Source: Cylicocyclus nassatus (lineage: Eukaryota > Nematoda > Chromadorea > Rhabditida > Strongylidae). From it: a stretch of 64,000 nucleotides of DNA. Under the pieces are notes generated by a model. The model saw only the letters and a program-made list of their open reading frames with translations, was not told where the DNA came from and ran no database searches. The position numbers and the translations under genes were made by a program. Location of the stretch: positions 41,854,833 to 41,918,832 of the forward strand of contig CATQJL010000112.1 in NCBI GenBank assembly GCA_958299035.1, written 5' to 3'. Positions within the stretch are counted from its first letter, which is position 1; each line of letters starts with the position of its first letter. Shown here one piece after another: positions 22,970-36,000 of the stretch.

Positions 22970-25900
22970 GCATGAAGTTTCGATCAAATTCATTTTGCTA
23001 GTGTTTAAAAACATTCTACTTGGGAAAAAAAAGAACGAATACCACATCTTCACTCATTTGTTCTTCTTTTCATTGAAACTATTGAGTTGGCGCAAAATAA
23101 TGTCCTATGCTAGATACCAAGGCATGTGAATATAGAAAAATACGTATGGAATACCATTCGATAGAGTGGAGCAAGCTCTAAAAAGTGAACACCAAAGATC
23201 TAAATCTTCGGTCCAAGATGAAAATTTGTAAGCGTTTGATTAGTCAAAAGGTCGGATCTTGCCCGCAGAGCTCCTACGAGCTTCACAGTTGGTTATTCAA
23301 AGCAGATATAGGGTAAAATTCATGATGCACCTGTAGTAGTTTGCTCGCGCTTGAAAAATCGGAGGAAAAGATATACGAAAAATGGCAAACTCCGCCTCTA
23401 ACAGTGCAAACTTTCTCCAGCTTAGGTATCGTATTTTACAAGCTTTCGTATGCTCTGAAATCACAGCTCATTATTCTTTAGTTTTACCAGAAAAACGAGT
23501 CATCATGAACCCGCGAGCTACGGATATCATTACTGCGCAAACCTTATAAAAGCAGTTGAGTAGAATGTTCCAGAATTTCTTTCTCTCCTGCGAATTCTCC
23601 GGGACATTTTTAAGGGGACAGGGGAAAGCTGTGATAACATTCGTAAATCTACATGTGACTGTGTTGCATTCTCGCTTGATTTATAGCGAACAAAACCAGA
23701 ACATGAGAAACATTTCAAAGAAAGTCCAAAACCATAAACACGTTGTGAAAAATCACTGGTTTCCTTGACCTTCAACTCTTAACATTCGAAAGCCCGAAAC
23801 TTGCACTATAGCAGATCTCTTTCGAATGGGTGATTTCGATTTTGGAATTAACATCGCCAATAGAGATATGTAAGAACTCAGGAGCTGCCAGTACTCGACT
23901 ATCAATAACTCTTTTGTCTCAAAGACGTTTGCAAAAAGTCAGGCAATATCTTGATAGATTGGCTGATTTATTTTCAGAGTGGAGAGAATTTCGAACTACC
24001 CATGTTTGATTGGATGGAAACTTTCAGCATGATGTTCAATTTCAAACTGACCACCAAATTAGCACAATTCTTCAAGACACCTTCTTGTATGGTGCGGTTT
24101 TCAAGTCCGCTGATTTCAACAGATAGCCTTTTGTATGTAAAACAGTTTTAGATGGTGTAAGCAGATCGTTGATGGCTATCGAAAAGACCGCAGTGTTACG
24201 GTATACCTATCTTTAGTCAAACTAGAAGTCATGGCTAGACGTGATGTCCTATTTAAAAACAGAAACCCTAATTTTCATTGTTGCAGGTTTGCCAGCTTTC
24301 AGAGTGTCTTCTCCAAAGTAAGATTGTAGCATTGGCATGGACCCTTCCTGAAAGGTTTCACCGTAGTTTTACAGTAATGGACAGAGATGTGTACTTGTTT
24401 TGTAGTGGAATTCTAAGTCATAGAAAGCTATGTAACACGCTACCTAAAGACAGGCAAAAGCAAAGAATTAAGAGGATTAGTAAAGATCAAACAAAACGAA
24501 ACAATGCGTATACTTTAAGATTTCCTGCACAACTCGGGACTTCCAAAAATTAATTACTTCCTTGAATATAAGTTGAGTTTTGGCATTAAGATGCTGGATA
24601 ATTCAAGTAAAGTTTTAGCCAAAAAAGTCCCTTCTTAGACAAAACTCTTGAGTAGCTGTATAGCTTGATTAAAGAGATCAACTATTATAAAAAATTCATT
24701 CAAAATTGTATTTTGCCATGTAGTTTTACGAGAACGTTTTTTGCTTAGTTTGCAATCATGCTTCAACTGCACAGTTTATTGAACTATCCCCCCCTCCCCC
24801 GCTCTCACCCTCTAAGCATAAAAACTCGACAAGCTTGTCCTGATGGCTAATGCGGGAGTATATCCCGCACCATCTGTGCTCCATTCTCGTAACCTCTTAC
24901 TATTGTACCGTAACAATCAATGTGCTAATTGTTTATGCGTTGCAATGGCCCACGATGCATTGGCTGATAGTATCGTTTTCTGAAAATAAACAGATCAAGA
25001 TGACTGTTAGGTCTGTAACACATACCAATCTTAGGATGTCCCCACTGTCAGATTTTTCTGAGCTAGATTTGGTGTTACTAGCTCAGCGGTAGCATTTTTC
25101 AAAAGGCAGACAGTTGGGAAAACACAGAGAAAACCTTATGAGTGCAATATTACCGCGGTTTAATGAAATCATTTATTTATTGACTGGCAAAATCGGAGGT
25201 CTGTGTGGAGAAAAATAAATGGAAGAAAGAAATGAAACGAAATAACTTATAGCTGGTGAGGAAGATTGGAGCTTGGAAGGCGCAGAGATTTGTTAATCTG
25301 GATGTAATGTTTCCGAAGTTGCTTCAGCTTCATCTGCAGATATCAGCTCACTGCATAACTTCCGTCCACTTTGAGATTTCGAGTTCAACACATCAAACTT
25401 CCCTCAAACTCAACTTTTTTGATAAGCTCGTTTTTTTTTATTTTCGTTAGATTAGTCAGCTATCAAGAGGACTTCAAGCCTCAAAAAAAGCAACCGAATA
25501 AAAAGGCATGAATTCAGTTTTTGTAACAATACTTTTTTAAACGCCTTTTTGGACACAGCCATTTCCTTATAAGAATTGACGAATCTAGCCGTAGCTTAGC
25601 GGATATATTGAGTTGGATGATTATTTTGTGTCCAAGAGGAGTTCATAGAGTCTTCAAGACCCGAATCTTTTTCTAACGGATCAGAAAAACCTTTTTTAGC
25701 TAGTCACACTATAGCATAGCAATTGTTTTAATTTTGATTTTATTTTATCTAATACTCTCATAGGCGCGCCACTTTGTTAGTAAATACCAACATAATAACA
25801 TCAGTGAAGTGCCTTTTCTTAAACGATGATGTGTTTTACTTTTCGCGAGCGGTGAACGCGTACCTGGCGGATCTGCTCTTCTTGCGCTTATTTTACTTTA

Positions 25901-28900
25901 GCGCCTACAAAGTTGAGCTCTTCGATTGTTTATGTTCACAGGATCGTATGTTTATAGAATTATAAAAAGCAAAAATCTCTGACTATATGAATGATTTTAT
26001 GCATGGCCAGCCTGTTACACATTTTGTGACTAAGATACTGTCCCAATTTGGCCATATTTGGTTACTTCCCCAGAATGCTGCCTAAGTGAGCAGTATTTCG
26101 GCCACTGCGCCTTTGGATCCGCATAATGTCAGAGTGTAGACTCTATCGATCAATATACATCAAAAAGAACGGGAAAAATGCTTTTCATTAACACAAACAG
26201 GACCGCAGTAAATGCGAAAATCTCATGAAACACTTGCTTCGAACACAATGCAACAAGGAATCAACAAAACCGTGCCGGGCATACATGAAGTGATTTCATC
26301 GCCGCGCGATTCTCCCGACATGACAACTGTTACAAGTCCATTGCGTGCCGATCGTCTTGCATTTCGGTTGTGATAGGTTTCTGAAACGACTAGTCGTGAC
26401 TACCCATCACAACCGAAATGTAAAACGCTCGGCAATGAATGAACTGTCTTGCACATGCAATGAACTCGTAACTGTCTTTTCCTGGGAATTGAGAGGCGAT
26501 AAAATTGCGCCGTGTAGCCCGGCCTTTCAGGTAGGAGATGACTACTATTTGCAACCAATGAAATTCGAAGCTTTCTGCACAGTTTGGCATAACTTCAAAT
26601 ATAATCATCTAACAATGAGCATGGTACCTAACTGGCATTGTGGTCTCTGCAAGGTTTATTTGATTCAAAGATTGGGTTGATGAGATTTTAGCTATATGGT
26701 ATATCCAAGCTTAATTCGCTGTAATGCCTCTAGGCATGACTTTCAAATTGCTGTAGAAGCAGTTTCGTTTATAGCTTTGTGCTTACGTCACGGAAGCTTG
26801 ATATGTGATGTTTGATACATCTCGTTTTTCGTGGAGGCGGATGCATGCGTATCTGCTTTGTATTTGTTCATGTTGCAAAAATTACTCTAAAGTTTTGAGT
26901 AATGTAATCCGTGTAATCGAATTACCTTGCACAAGCGCCAAAAAACCTTATCGGCAAAATTTACTGTTGCTGATCTTAGCCTGCTTTTGATGGCATAGAT
27001 TCATATACAATATCTGTATTTAGCATTCTAAAAAGCCAAATGGAGAGCAGAAAGTTATGTATAAGCAATAGTGAATTTTGCAATGCATACACAAAGACAA
27101 ATAATGAAAAATTGAAGATTATTTTCACCGTTTTTCTTTTGTATATGCAACTAATGTGGAATATTGAAAAAAGCGGATGAATTATGAGCAAGATGCTTAA
27201 GATTTCGTTCGTATTTTAGCTTATCCCTGTTATCAAAGTCTGGTAATATCTACTTTTTTTGAGCTTTTCCTCAAAAGTTAAAAATTACCGCTTATGTGAA
27301 TCAAATTTTTAAACAACTGAATATAAAATTAGAAGCATTTAGGACGGTAGCGAAAATGGCAAAGAGGACTTTCGGGCTGCTAGAAAGCTGCGCAATATTT
27401 GCTTCAAAGGAGCAGTGTCGACTCGCCGTCAGGGTTATACGCACTAACATTTTGACATCACGTCAATGAAAATCACTTCATCATTGCGTGTCATGGGAAT
27501 TTTTTGTACGTCTCTCTTGAGGGCATGATCTGCCGTGGCTGTATTAGGACGCTTGAGACAAGCTCACTCGTAGAAGCCAGCCGAGGTTGATTTCAATTCA
27601 CTCGCATAAGAATAAAGGCTGGGCAACCTGAGGTAAGTTTTGACCTTCAGGAGTTTGAATATGCTGTGATGATCATACCTTAAATATGTTTTGAGTTCAG
27701 TTTTTATCAGTACGATCACTATACTCTATAGAATGTACATTATCATATGTAGCTTTCTTTACATCAAATTTGCCTTAGCTTAGGAGCATACGTCTTCAAA
27801 TTCAGAATGTTTGACGGAATACATTCCAGATATGTTAGAATTGTGCTTGAGCAAATGGAGGATGGACTTGATAGATAGAGACGGAGTTACTACTCTTTAG
27901 TGAGCTTTGATGGAGTTGATAGTCCTTGGAGAGTGCTCAAATTCTGATTTTTTATCTGAGAAATTCTTGTCCTTGTTTTGCAAAAGCCACTCATCCCGAA
28001 TTTGCATTGAGAGCTGAAGAGTGGACGGAGAACACAGCCATAAAAAGATATCGAACTGCAATTCTCTTGCATATTTTCATGTCGTCACGCAATCTTCTCG
28101 ATGGAACGGCGTCTCGATTCCCATATTCACTTGCTCCGGCTATCACTTACACAAACATTTCAGTGCTCATGAAGAGTGTCGTAGGGTTTCACAGCTAGAG
28201 ATTTCTGATTCGAACTTTCAATTCTGGAAATTGTAGGGTTTTTATGAATCTGCTGATAAATTTGCGTCTTTAAAAGGGTTTTTTATTGAAGAGCCGAGAG
28301 TGCTTGACAATACTTCTAGTAGCAAAAAATTGTACTTATAATTCCTCTTTTGTGGACACGTTCTCGAAAATTAGCAAAGGTAACAGCTGAGACTAAATTT
28401 ACTCAAAAAGAATGAACGTATTGAGTGTGTGCATTAACAGGGAACCACTCAATAACACGATGATTGCATTTGCCAACTGTCGACTGAATTCAATCCCTTC
28501 CATATCATACAATAGTTTGTTTTAGAATTTGCGGTCATGGTAGGCTGAATGCTTTTACTTGCGCAAACTTTCAGTTGAGGAGAAAGTTTACTCAATTCAA
28601 AAAACTTCCGTGAAAAATTTACACCATGTTCTGCAAAGTTAACCAAATTTCGTTGCATCCTTCCTTTACACGAAAAAGCTGCGTCATCAAAAATTTCGAC
28701 GTACTGTTATTGAAGAGAAAGAACGCTTATATAACTGCCTCGAGGAAAAAACCGCCAATATCATACGCAACCATGTAAAGGCAAAACATCTAATCGAGTT
28801 TATACAAGCGTCATAAACACGAAGTATAGCTAAAGTACATAATGCATGACATGACCTTCTACTTGAATCGAATTGTTTGCTTATAAATGTCAAGCCCAAC

Positions 28901-30230
28901 AGCTATCTTGAAGAATACACATATTTCTCGAGTAGCTAATCGCGAGAGCGTACACCATTATCAAGAGGTTATGAGAAAGACTCTAACATGTTTGGAAGTA
29001 TAGTAGAAAAATTATGATTTGTTTTTGTTTTACAGTTTGGTTATATGCCTCAATATTCTCTATTTGTCTTCAAACTTTTGGATAAAAGTACTGAAAACAG
29101 TCATTCTTTCAGCTATGTGCAAACCAGGGGCGGTCAGGGTTTCTGTCTGGTTAAGGTCCGCGCAATCCGAAAATTCTCTTGGGATGCTTCCCAGAATTTT
29201 TGTCGACCCATAACCCCAAAATTTCAAAAAACAGTGCATGGTGCGCCCCCGGAAACTTTTTACAACGCTAATTTGGACTTTCAAAAAACTCATAAATTAT
29301 TTCAACTATGTGCAAGTATTAGCAAGTCATTTGCCCATTTTTAAAGCTTATGAAGTAACATTAATTGATTTCGCAACGCATTCTCGGGGAGAGGAGGAGG
29401 GGTGGGGGAGAGGGGTGGGGGAGAAGGGGATGCTACAAACTTAAGTCACATGCGCTAAAGGATTTTTTGCAGTTTTACACAAAAATTAATTCTCATATAG
29501 TCAACAAGTAGTAAGTACTAGTTATCCTTGTTATGCATCCGTAGGATTAGCTCAGGTCCTGATAGAATCCCATTCGTTCTATGGTGTGACGATTAATAAC
29601 TACTGAAATACGCACGAGCGTCTCGTGGATGCTTTGATAATCTTTTTTCACCATCTGTTTGTGCTTTCATCCTTTTTGCCGTTGATAAATGTCATTCAGA
29701 AGACGTTTGTTGCTACAATACTATAGTTCTTTTACCACTTGTACTCTTACACCGCCGCCTACGTGGCTCTGACACCGATGTCGAAAAACTTCTGGCCAAA
29801 CGTCAGAACCTCGCCCAGCTCGGGTTCGCCTTAATTTTGATGATTACGCACGTCTGGCCAATTTGCTCTTTGTAATTCGCCGACAGGTTCGGGTCAGAGC
29901 TGAGGTGTGATCCATCATATGTCACAGTTGGAATGCTCATAGCTGAGAGAAGCGTAAGAGAATCATAAGTCGATCTCATGGTCTCGCACGGAAAGAAAAT
30001 GTATGTTGGTACTTCAATTATTTTTGATTACAATAACACTGTAGTCAAATCAGCGCTTTATATTTTGCAGGACAAAAAACATAGAATATATGATATCACA
30101 TTTGAAAGAACCATTAAAAGTTGTTTTGCGGAGACAAAATTTTATCAGCTCATTAAATTGCACTCCGACATACCGCAACAATAGAACAAATTCAAAAAGA
30201 TTTTCTTGAATGGATTGCATCAGCGCACTA
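22970..30230. other. Intergenic, no recognised gene
   Basis: Only short, unrelated open stretches are present. Items seen: a diverged half-MITE near 23320-23480, a 15-bp perfect hairpin (26360-26374 with 26406-26420), a C-rich tract near 24790, and a G-rich tract at 29386-29429. None of the open stretches (for example 24278-24553 or 27926-28198) resembles a known protein. Confidence 0.4.
29386..29429 (+). repeat. G-rich tract with several G-runs
   Basis: At least five runs of four or five G are separated by 1-6 bases over 44 bp. This is compatible with a G-quadruplex, though with no known function here. Confidence 0.5.
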
Positions 30231-30686
30231 ACAAGGGAATGGTCAGAAATCGAAGTGGCCATTCCAGACAAGCTGCATAGCGTTAGATGCAGCATGAAGC
30301 GCTGACTCTAAATCTGTCTTCTTTATCTGCTTATCGCTTTTCTGGACGAAGTTATAAGCTATTAAAGATCATTAAATTGCTTAGAAATTATGCGTGAAAA
30401 TGAAAACTTAGCCTTACAGAGCCTTGTTTGCCTCAATGCCGGGCCAAAACATGCAGCTAGCTTACTTAAAATTTTTGAAGCCAGAAGCCGAGCTAAAAGT
30501 GCAACAATGTGCTCAATTTCGCTGTTTTTATGTATGATTTTTTCACAATAAAACCGCTTGCAGCTTCGTCCACAGAAGCGGGAAGCAGATAGGGAAGACA
30601 GATTCGAAGTCAGCGTTTTATACTGCATCGAATGATATACAGCTTGTTTGGTTTGGCCACTTCGACTTCTGACCATTCTCCCTTGT
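30231..30686. mobile_element. MITE family A, copy 1 (456 bp)
   Basis: Terminal inverted repeats start ACAAGGGAATGGTCAGAA. With ends taken as CAAGGG..CCCTTG, the flanking TAA triplet occurs on both sides. A second copy of the full element lies in the opposite orientation at 47115-47565. Confidence 0.85.
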
Positions 30687-33043
30687 AAGTTCATTTTTTG
30701 TTTTTTAGCGAGTACTTTGTTTGAAAATGCAGCAGCAGCGAAATCGCACTTAATTTATCGTGATTACATTTGTAGACTTTTTTCAAAAGCATCACCTCGC
30801 AAAAAATTTTTACAAGCTGGGATTGCAGGGCATATTCAGTACCATTCAGCTTTTGCATACTTTTTATAATTTTTAGAGATTTTCATTTCCCTTCAACTAA
30901 TGAAGTGGTTTAATTCATGTAAATTGAAGAAAGGAAGTCTAGCGCTTTCTGATAGTGTTTGATTCAATATTTTTAGTTAGCTTATCACAAAACAAAATGT
31001 ACTTCATTTGATTGGCCTCCAAAATTTCTAGAACCTCTACTGGCATCTGAATTCAGTTTCGGTTCTTGCTCTTTACCTAAAATAAATTCTGACGGGGTGT
31101 TGTCCATACAAAACATCTGTAAGGTGAAGTTCTCACAATTTTTAAGACTTATGCATCCAAATGCAGTATGTAAGGTTTTGCTTTACTTTTTAGTTAGTGT
31201 TTTTGAAACTTTTGTTTGTTCTCATGCTATCAGTATTCGATGCCTGCATAAGTGATGAAATTTGACTCGCTTCTATTCCATTCTGGCAGTGTTTCAGCAC
31301 TAATTGTCATTTCATTTTATACAGACGCAGAAATGCAAGTCGTATTTAATTCTTTCGAAGAAAAAACTGCTGAAAGCTGCTGCGTAAATGATTAAGGGAT
31401 AGAAAGTGCAACTGTTGTAACCGCTGGTTCCTCTAATTAATCTTCTTGCAACTTACTCCAGCCCTGAGTGAGTGCAGTGAGTGCCACCATCCATCTGCTC
31501 CAAACCTCTGCAAACATCAAAAGGGGTTTGACGCTGCCAGACCTTGTGTCCTGTAGTTTATTTTCTTAATCACGTAGATGTCACTGGCAGGATCGCCGTC
31601 ATCAGAGAATAAACACTCACATTAGCCATGCGAATTAACGACGTTGTGCAGATGACAGCAGCACGGCCAGTAGAGTCAGAGTCGTTTCGTTTTACAAGTG
31701 TGGCTAATTCACTTGCATTCCTCTTTACGAGGGCAAGGAAATTTTTTTGTGAAGTATTAGCCTGAAATTGATTTTGCTCGTTTATGAAAGTTTGTAGAAA
31801 TTTTACAAATGATTTTACGTGCTTGTATGATATCAGTAGAAAGAGCAGTTTATAAAATAAATTTAGATAGTTGACTCTTTCTGGACATTGTTTATTTTTG
31901 TGAAATATTGCAGAAAAGTGTAATACCCTTCTGGAAGGATCATGCTTTAAGGGAACAAAGGTTGAGTATAGAATGTGAACTGGTAGCATACACTCGAGTT
32001 CGTAATTCAAAGCCGTAACAGGGCCACAGATGATTGAATTAAAAAGATTGCGAGAAAATTTCCTTTTTTGCAGAAATGAGTACAGAATTTATGCGCACAC
32101 CCACTTATATATCTCTTTTCCTTTCCCCTGTTTAGCATATCTGGTATGCGGTCGATAAATATTTTATGAACCCATACATACCTATGTACCTACTCGTCTT
32201 TTTCAATTAGCTCTATTTTGACCCACCTTTGAATGCAAATGAATAACGGAGATTGGGAAATATAAATTTAGAATAAACAGATTTTTAGAAGAATAGCCAT
32301 TTACATAAGGGCATAATATTCTTTTGCATTGACGAAAACTTCAATAGATATTTTCTCCATGCTTACACATTTTCTTAAGTAATACGCTATAAAGCATGCT
32401 ACAAAAGCGGTACGACGCAAACTACAGTTCAATCGATATCTAATTACGAGAAACAGAAGTTAGAAGACAAAGAAAAGTCATCTAGTGTCCAGGTCCAGCT
32501 GAATTTAGCTAGGAAAAATTTTAAGCACTAAGGCTTTATACAATACCGCTCACAAAACGTGCGGAATTTTCGTGAAAGCCGCGGATTTTTTTAAAATCCG
32601 AAACCGCGAATCCCTGGAGATGGCGCGCAGTTCCAGAAATTTTTGGCGGAAATATGCGGTATTCATTGAAATTTTGCACGTTTTGATATTGTATGTGACA
32701 GTAGGAATTCAAAACTTGCTGCGATAAAATCTTAGCTATTCAGCATCCATTCTTACAGCTATTCACAGGGTTCATGGGGTTATTCGTTCGTCAAAACGAA
32801 TTCATTTCTTAACCTAACTATAGGGATTAACGTTATGAAGTTACTATTTTTAGGGAAGCAAGTAGGAAGACCCGAGCGATCACGTGGGATCGCTGGGCCT
32901 TTGTTGTGCTCATCAAACACCTTCCGAAGCCGTGCAGATCGTTGCATAATCGCTGCAGGTTAACCTTGCCAGAGCACACTCGGGGCGAGTGGGCGGGAGT
33001 GAGTAGACAGCCGCGAAGGCGGTGCTCGCATTCGGCCGAGATC
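30687..33043. other. Intergenic, upstream of eva-1; nothing recognised
   Basis: It is AT-rich, with no convincing coding exon or repeat structure. It presumably holds the eva-1 promoter; no specific element could be recognised. Confidence 0.4.
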
Positions 33044-36000
33044 ATGCCGCTGACAGGCTGGCCACCCCACCTCTTACCCGTTTTATTCTACTGTTCTTAC
33101 CTGCTCGATCCTTCAGCTGCCAACGAACAGTCGCTTATTGACAGTGAGTTTTTGTTTCTTCGCGTTTTCCGCAAAATTTGCACTATTCACTTTGACGATT
33201 TTTTCGCGCATTTCTTGATGGGAATAATCCGCAGCACCCCACAGAACTCATAGCTTTGCACTTTTGCTTTAGCCAAAAAAATCGAGTGAATGGCATCCTT
33301 TTGAGATTAGTGTAAATTAGACTCTTTGCTTATTATTAAGTGCAAATTTGTTCCTCTCTGTATTATTCTCAGCTTCAAAATCGTTTACGTTTTTCCTATC
33401 CTTTTGCAAAGCCATTGTACACAATTGCAACTCAAAATGCCCTTATCGCACCTTTCCTATCCACTACCTCTCAATGTCCAGCAAGGTATCACATTTCGGC
33501 TCCCCGTGAGAGAGAGAGAGGTTATAATTTCGCCGGCAGCCCTTGAGAGCCTACCTGCAATGGAGAAAGAGCTAGACTCCACTCTTGAACATGAGCTGCT
33601 GTTAGCCTAATGCGGTTAGGCTGTTTGGGTTCGTCTTAATTTGGTAATTGCACTATGGGCATTAATTACGGTCTTTGACTCAACGAGGGCCATTGGGCTG
33701 GCGCGAAAATTGTAGTGAACTGAGATGTTGTCAGGAATGGTCAGCAATCTGGGCCCATTCTATGATTAGAAGGGAAAGAAACAATAGGAAACTCGTCACA
33801 GAATAAATTTGAAGAAAACTGCTCCTCTTTTAAAACAAAAGAAGAATTTCAGTATTTCATTTCAAAATTTCGCTCCAAGATGGAATGAATTTCGCAAATT
33901 TTTCTAACAAGTTTCTTCAAATACATTCTAGGCCCTCTCCCATTATTGGGTAGTCTTGGAAAGAGCCTAGAACTGAAAACTCCGTCTAAGGAAGGAACAA
34001 AATGCGAGTATCAATGGACATTGCTTTCTCCTTTTTCTTATCAACATTTTTTGGCCAGGAAAACTCATTATTTTTTTCTGAAAAATTGTGTATGATTTTT
34101 TTCAAGCACTCAGTCGTCTACGAGCAAAAATAGGTAGGTTCTTCACGAAGCATGTACTAGAAAGCTGGCTGACTGATTGCTTGCGCTTTTACAGCTAAAG
34201 GAGATGCGTTGCTAGGCTGCTATGTGGAATTGTGTGTGATTGCTGAGCTATGCTTATGAAATTAAATTGAACGAATGTCTTTTTTTGGAAGCAGCAGGTG
34301 CGTTGCTCGCTTCACAAACGGAATGCCTATAATCGAACCGCTAGAAGAGCCTCTATGACACGTCCCATAATTCGAATTTTTAGCATTTTCAGCATTTCTC
34401 AATAGTATCCACTTTTAGACTCCCCATATGGCAAGCAGTATCGTTTTTCCATCTCTTTTCGTTTACATAATGCTTCTTAGCCATTGCGTCTAAGCCTGAT
34501 ATTCAATTCCACGTAGGTTTTTTGCCAATAAAGGACAGTAGAAATATTTATCTTTGGCGTGACTTCCGCACAATTTCATCGCAAAGCAATGAGTGAAGAC
34601 TTCGAGGCTGGATTTTATCTCTCATCGGGCATGAGGAAATCATATGTAAGGTTCTGCAAATGCTTGCAAAGTTTGCAAGAAATGGGTACTAAGGAACTTT
34701 TACGACTTTCAGAATGTAATGTTGTATTCGGCTTTGTGTAAAGCTTGGAATGGATACTTGGAGGGAGAGTTATTCACTCTAACTTGTAGGTACAATGAAT
34801 CCAAAATATGGGGCTTCATTAGTGAAGTAATTGATCTCAAACTCACTCCAAAAATTCAAATGGGCTTTGCGGATCATTTTCTCATATTATGAGCGCATAA
34901 AGTTCGCAAAAAAGATTACGTACTGTAGTTTCCATTTCTTAGAATATGAAACAAATGGATGAAGCTTCACTTATATGACAGGCGCTTTTCCATCCCTTTG
35001 GTCCATGCTCTCAACAAGTGTTCATTGGAATGCGTTTGCGGGGTGTAGTAAATGTGATCTTTCGCTGTTAAAGGGATCCTAAGTTTCAGGCGTTCAAGGA
35101 GGCTCTCATTCCTATAAAACTCAGATTCTAAAAGAAGTTGTAACATTGCGATATATGCTTGAAAAAATAAGTTGAAAAAATTACCGTAATCATCTTGAGT
35201 TTGTGAGTTAAAAGCCGTTATGTATCATATATAAAATACGTATTGAGTGAGGTACGTGGAAATTAGACAAGTAGTTTATTTTTCTTGTTCTTTCTTCTTT
35301 TCTTGCCTTAGTTTTGTTTAAGGTATCATCGTTTTGTATCCTGATGTGTGTGAATGCACACACCTTCCATATTGCACCAACCTGTCCTCGGAGATTTTTG
35401 CACACAGGTTCAGATGAATGCTTCGTTTATTACTTGAAGAACAAAAACTGCTGAAGACCACTTGTCATGAAAAATTTCGTTCTCATAACCAGCAATATTA
35501 GCGATGATATGTGCAAAATGGTTTATGCATATTCGCACTACTAATTGTATGATACAACACATTTCGATTGTATTTCAGAGGACTACGTTCACATAGTATA
35601 AAAAACAAGCTCAAAACAATAGAATGCATGGAAAATTTCTAATATTCGAAACGATGTTGCAGATCTTATAAATACGCTTTCCTTTGTTCAATATGACTGT
35701 ATCCTTCCACGAAATTTGAGCAGCATGGGCCACTTAGAAAAGCCTGTTTGTGAAATTTCTTCGATTTTTTCATTCCAGGTTTGATGGATGCGTCGCTTCG
35801 CTCACACCGAGTCCAGGCGTGCGACGGCGAAAAAGTCACACTGCACTGCCCTCGAAACACTCATATAATGATAGAAACCGGGTACGTTTCCCTTGCCGGG
35901 CACACTGCCGTAGTACACGGGGCGTTTTTTCGTGGCGAGACGCGCAGAGGGTTTTTTGGATCCGCCATTATCAAAAGCTGTGCTGAAGCTGAGGCAATTT

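Noticed and set aside
25066..25100. TAGCTCAGCGGTAG, like a tRNA D-arm/A box
   Set aside because: No acceptor-stem pairing, no anticodon arm and no GTTCRA-type B box follow at the right distance.
31410..32010. Possible minus-strand gene (146-codon open stretch)
   Set aside because: No domain, signal or splice structure could be recognised; composition is typical of AT-rich noncoding DNA.
33374..33489. Possible eva-1 exon 2 after TTCTCAG, with a Cys-containing product
   Set aside because: Exon 1 (33143) joins in phase directly to the exon at 35779 and gives an unbroken family-like N-terminus; adding this segment is not needed and matches nothing in the family.
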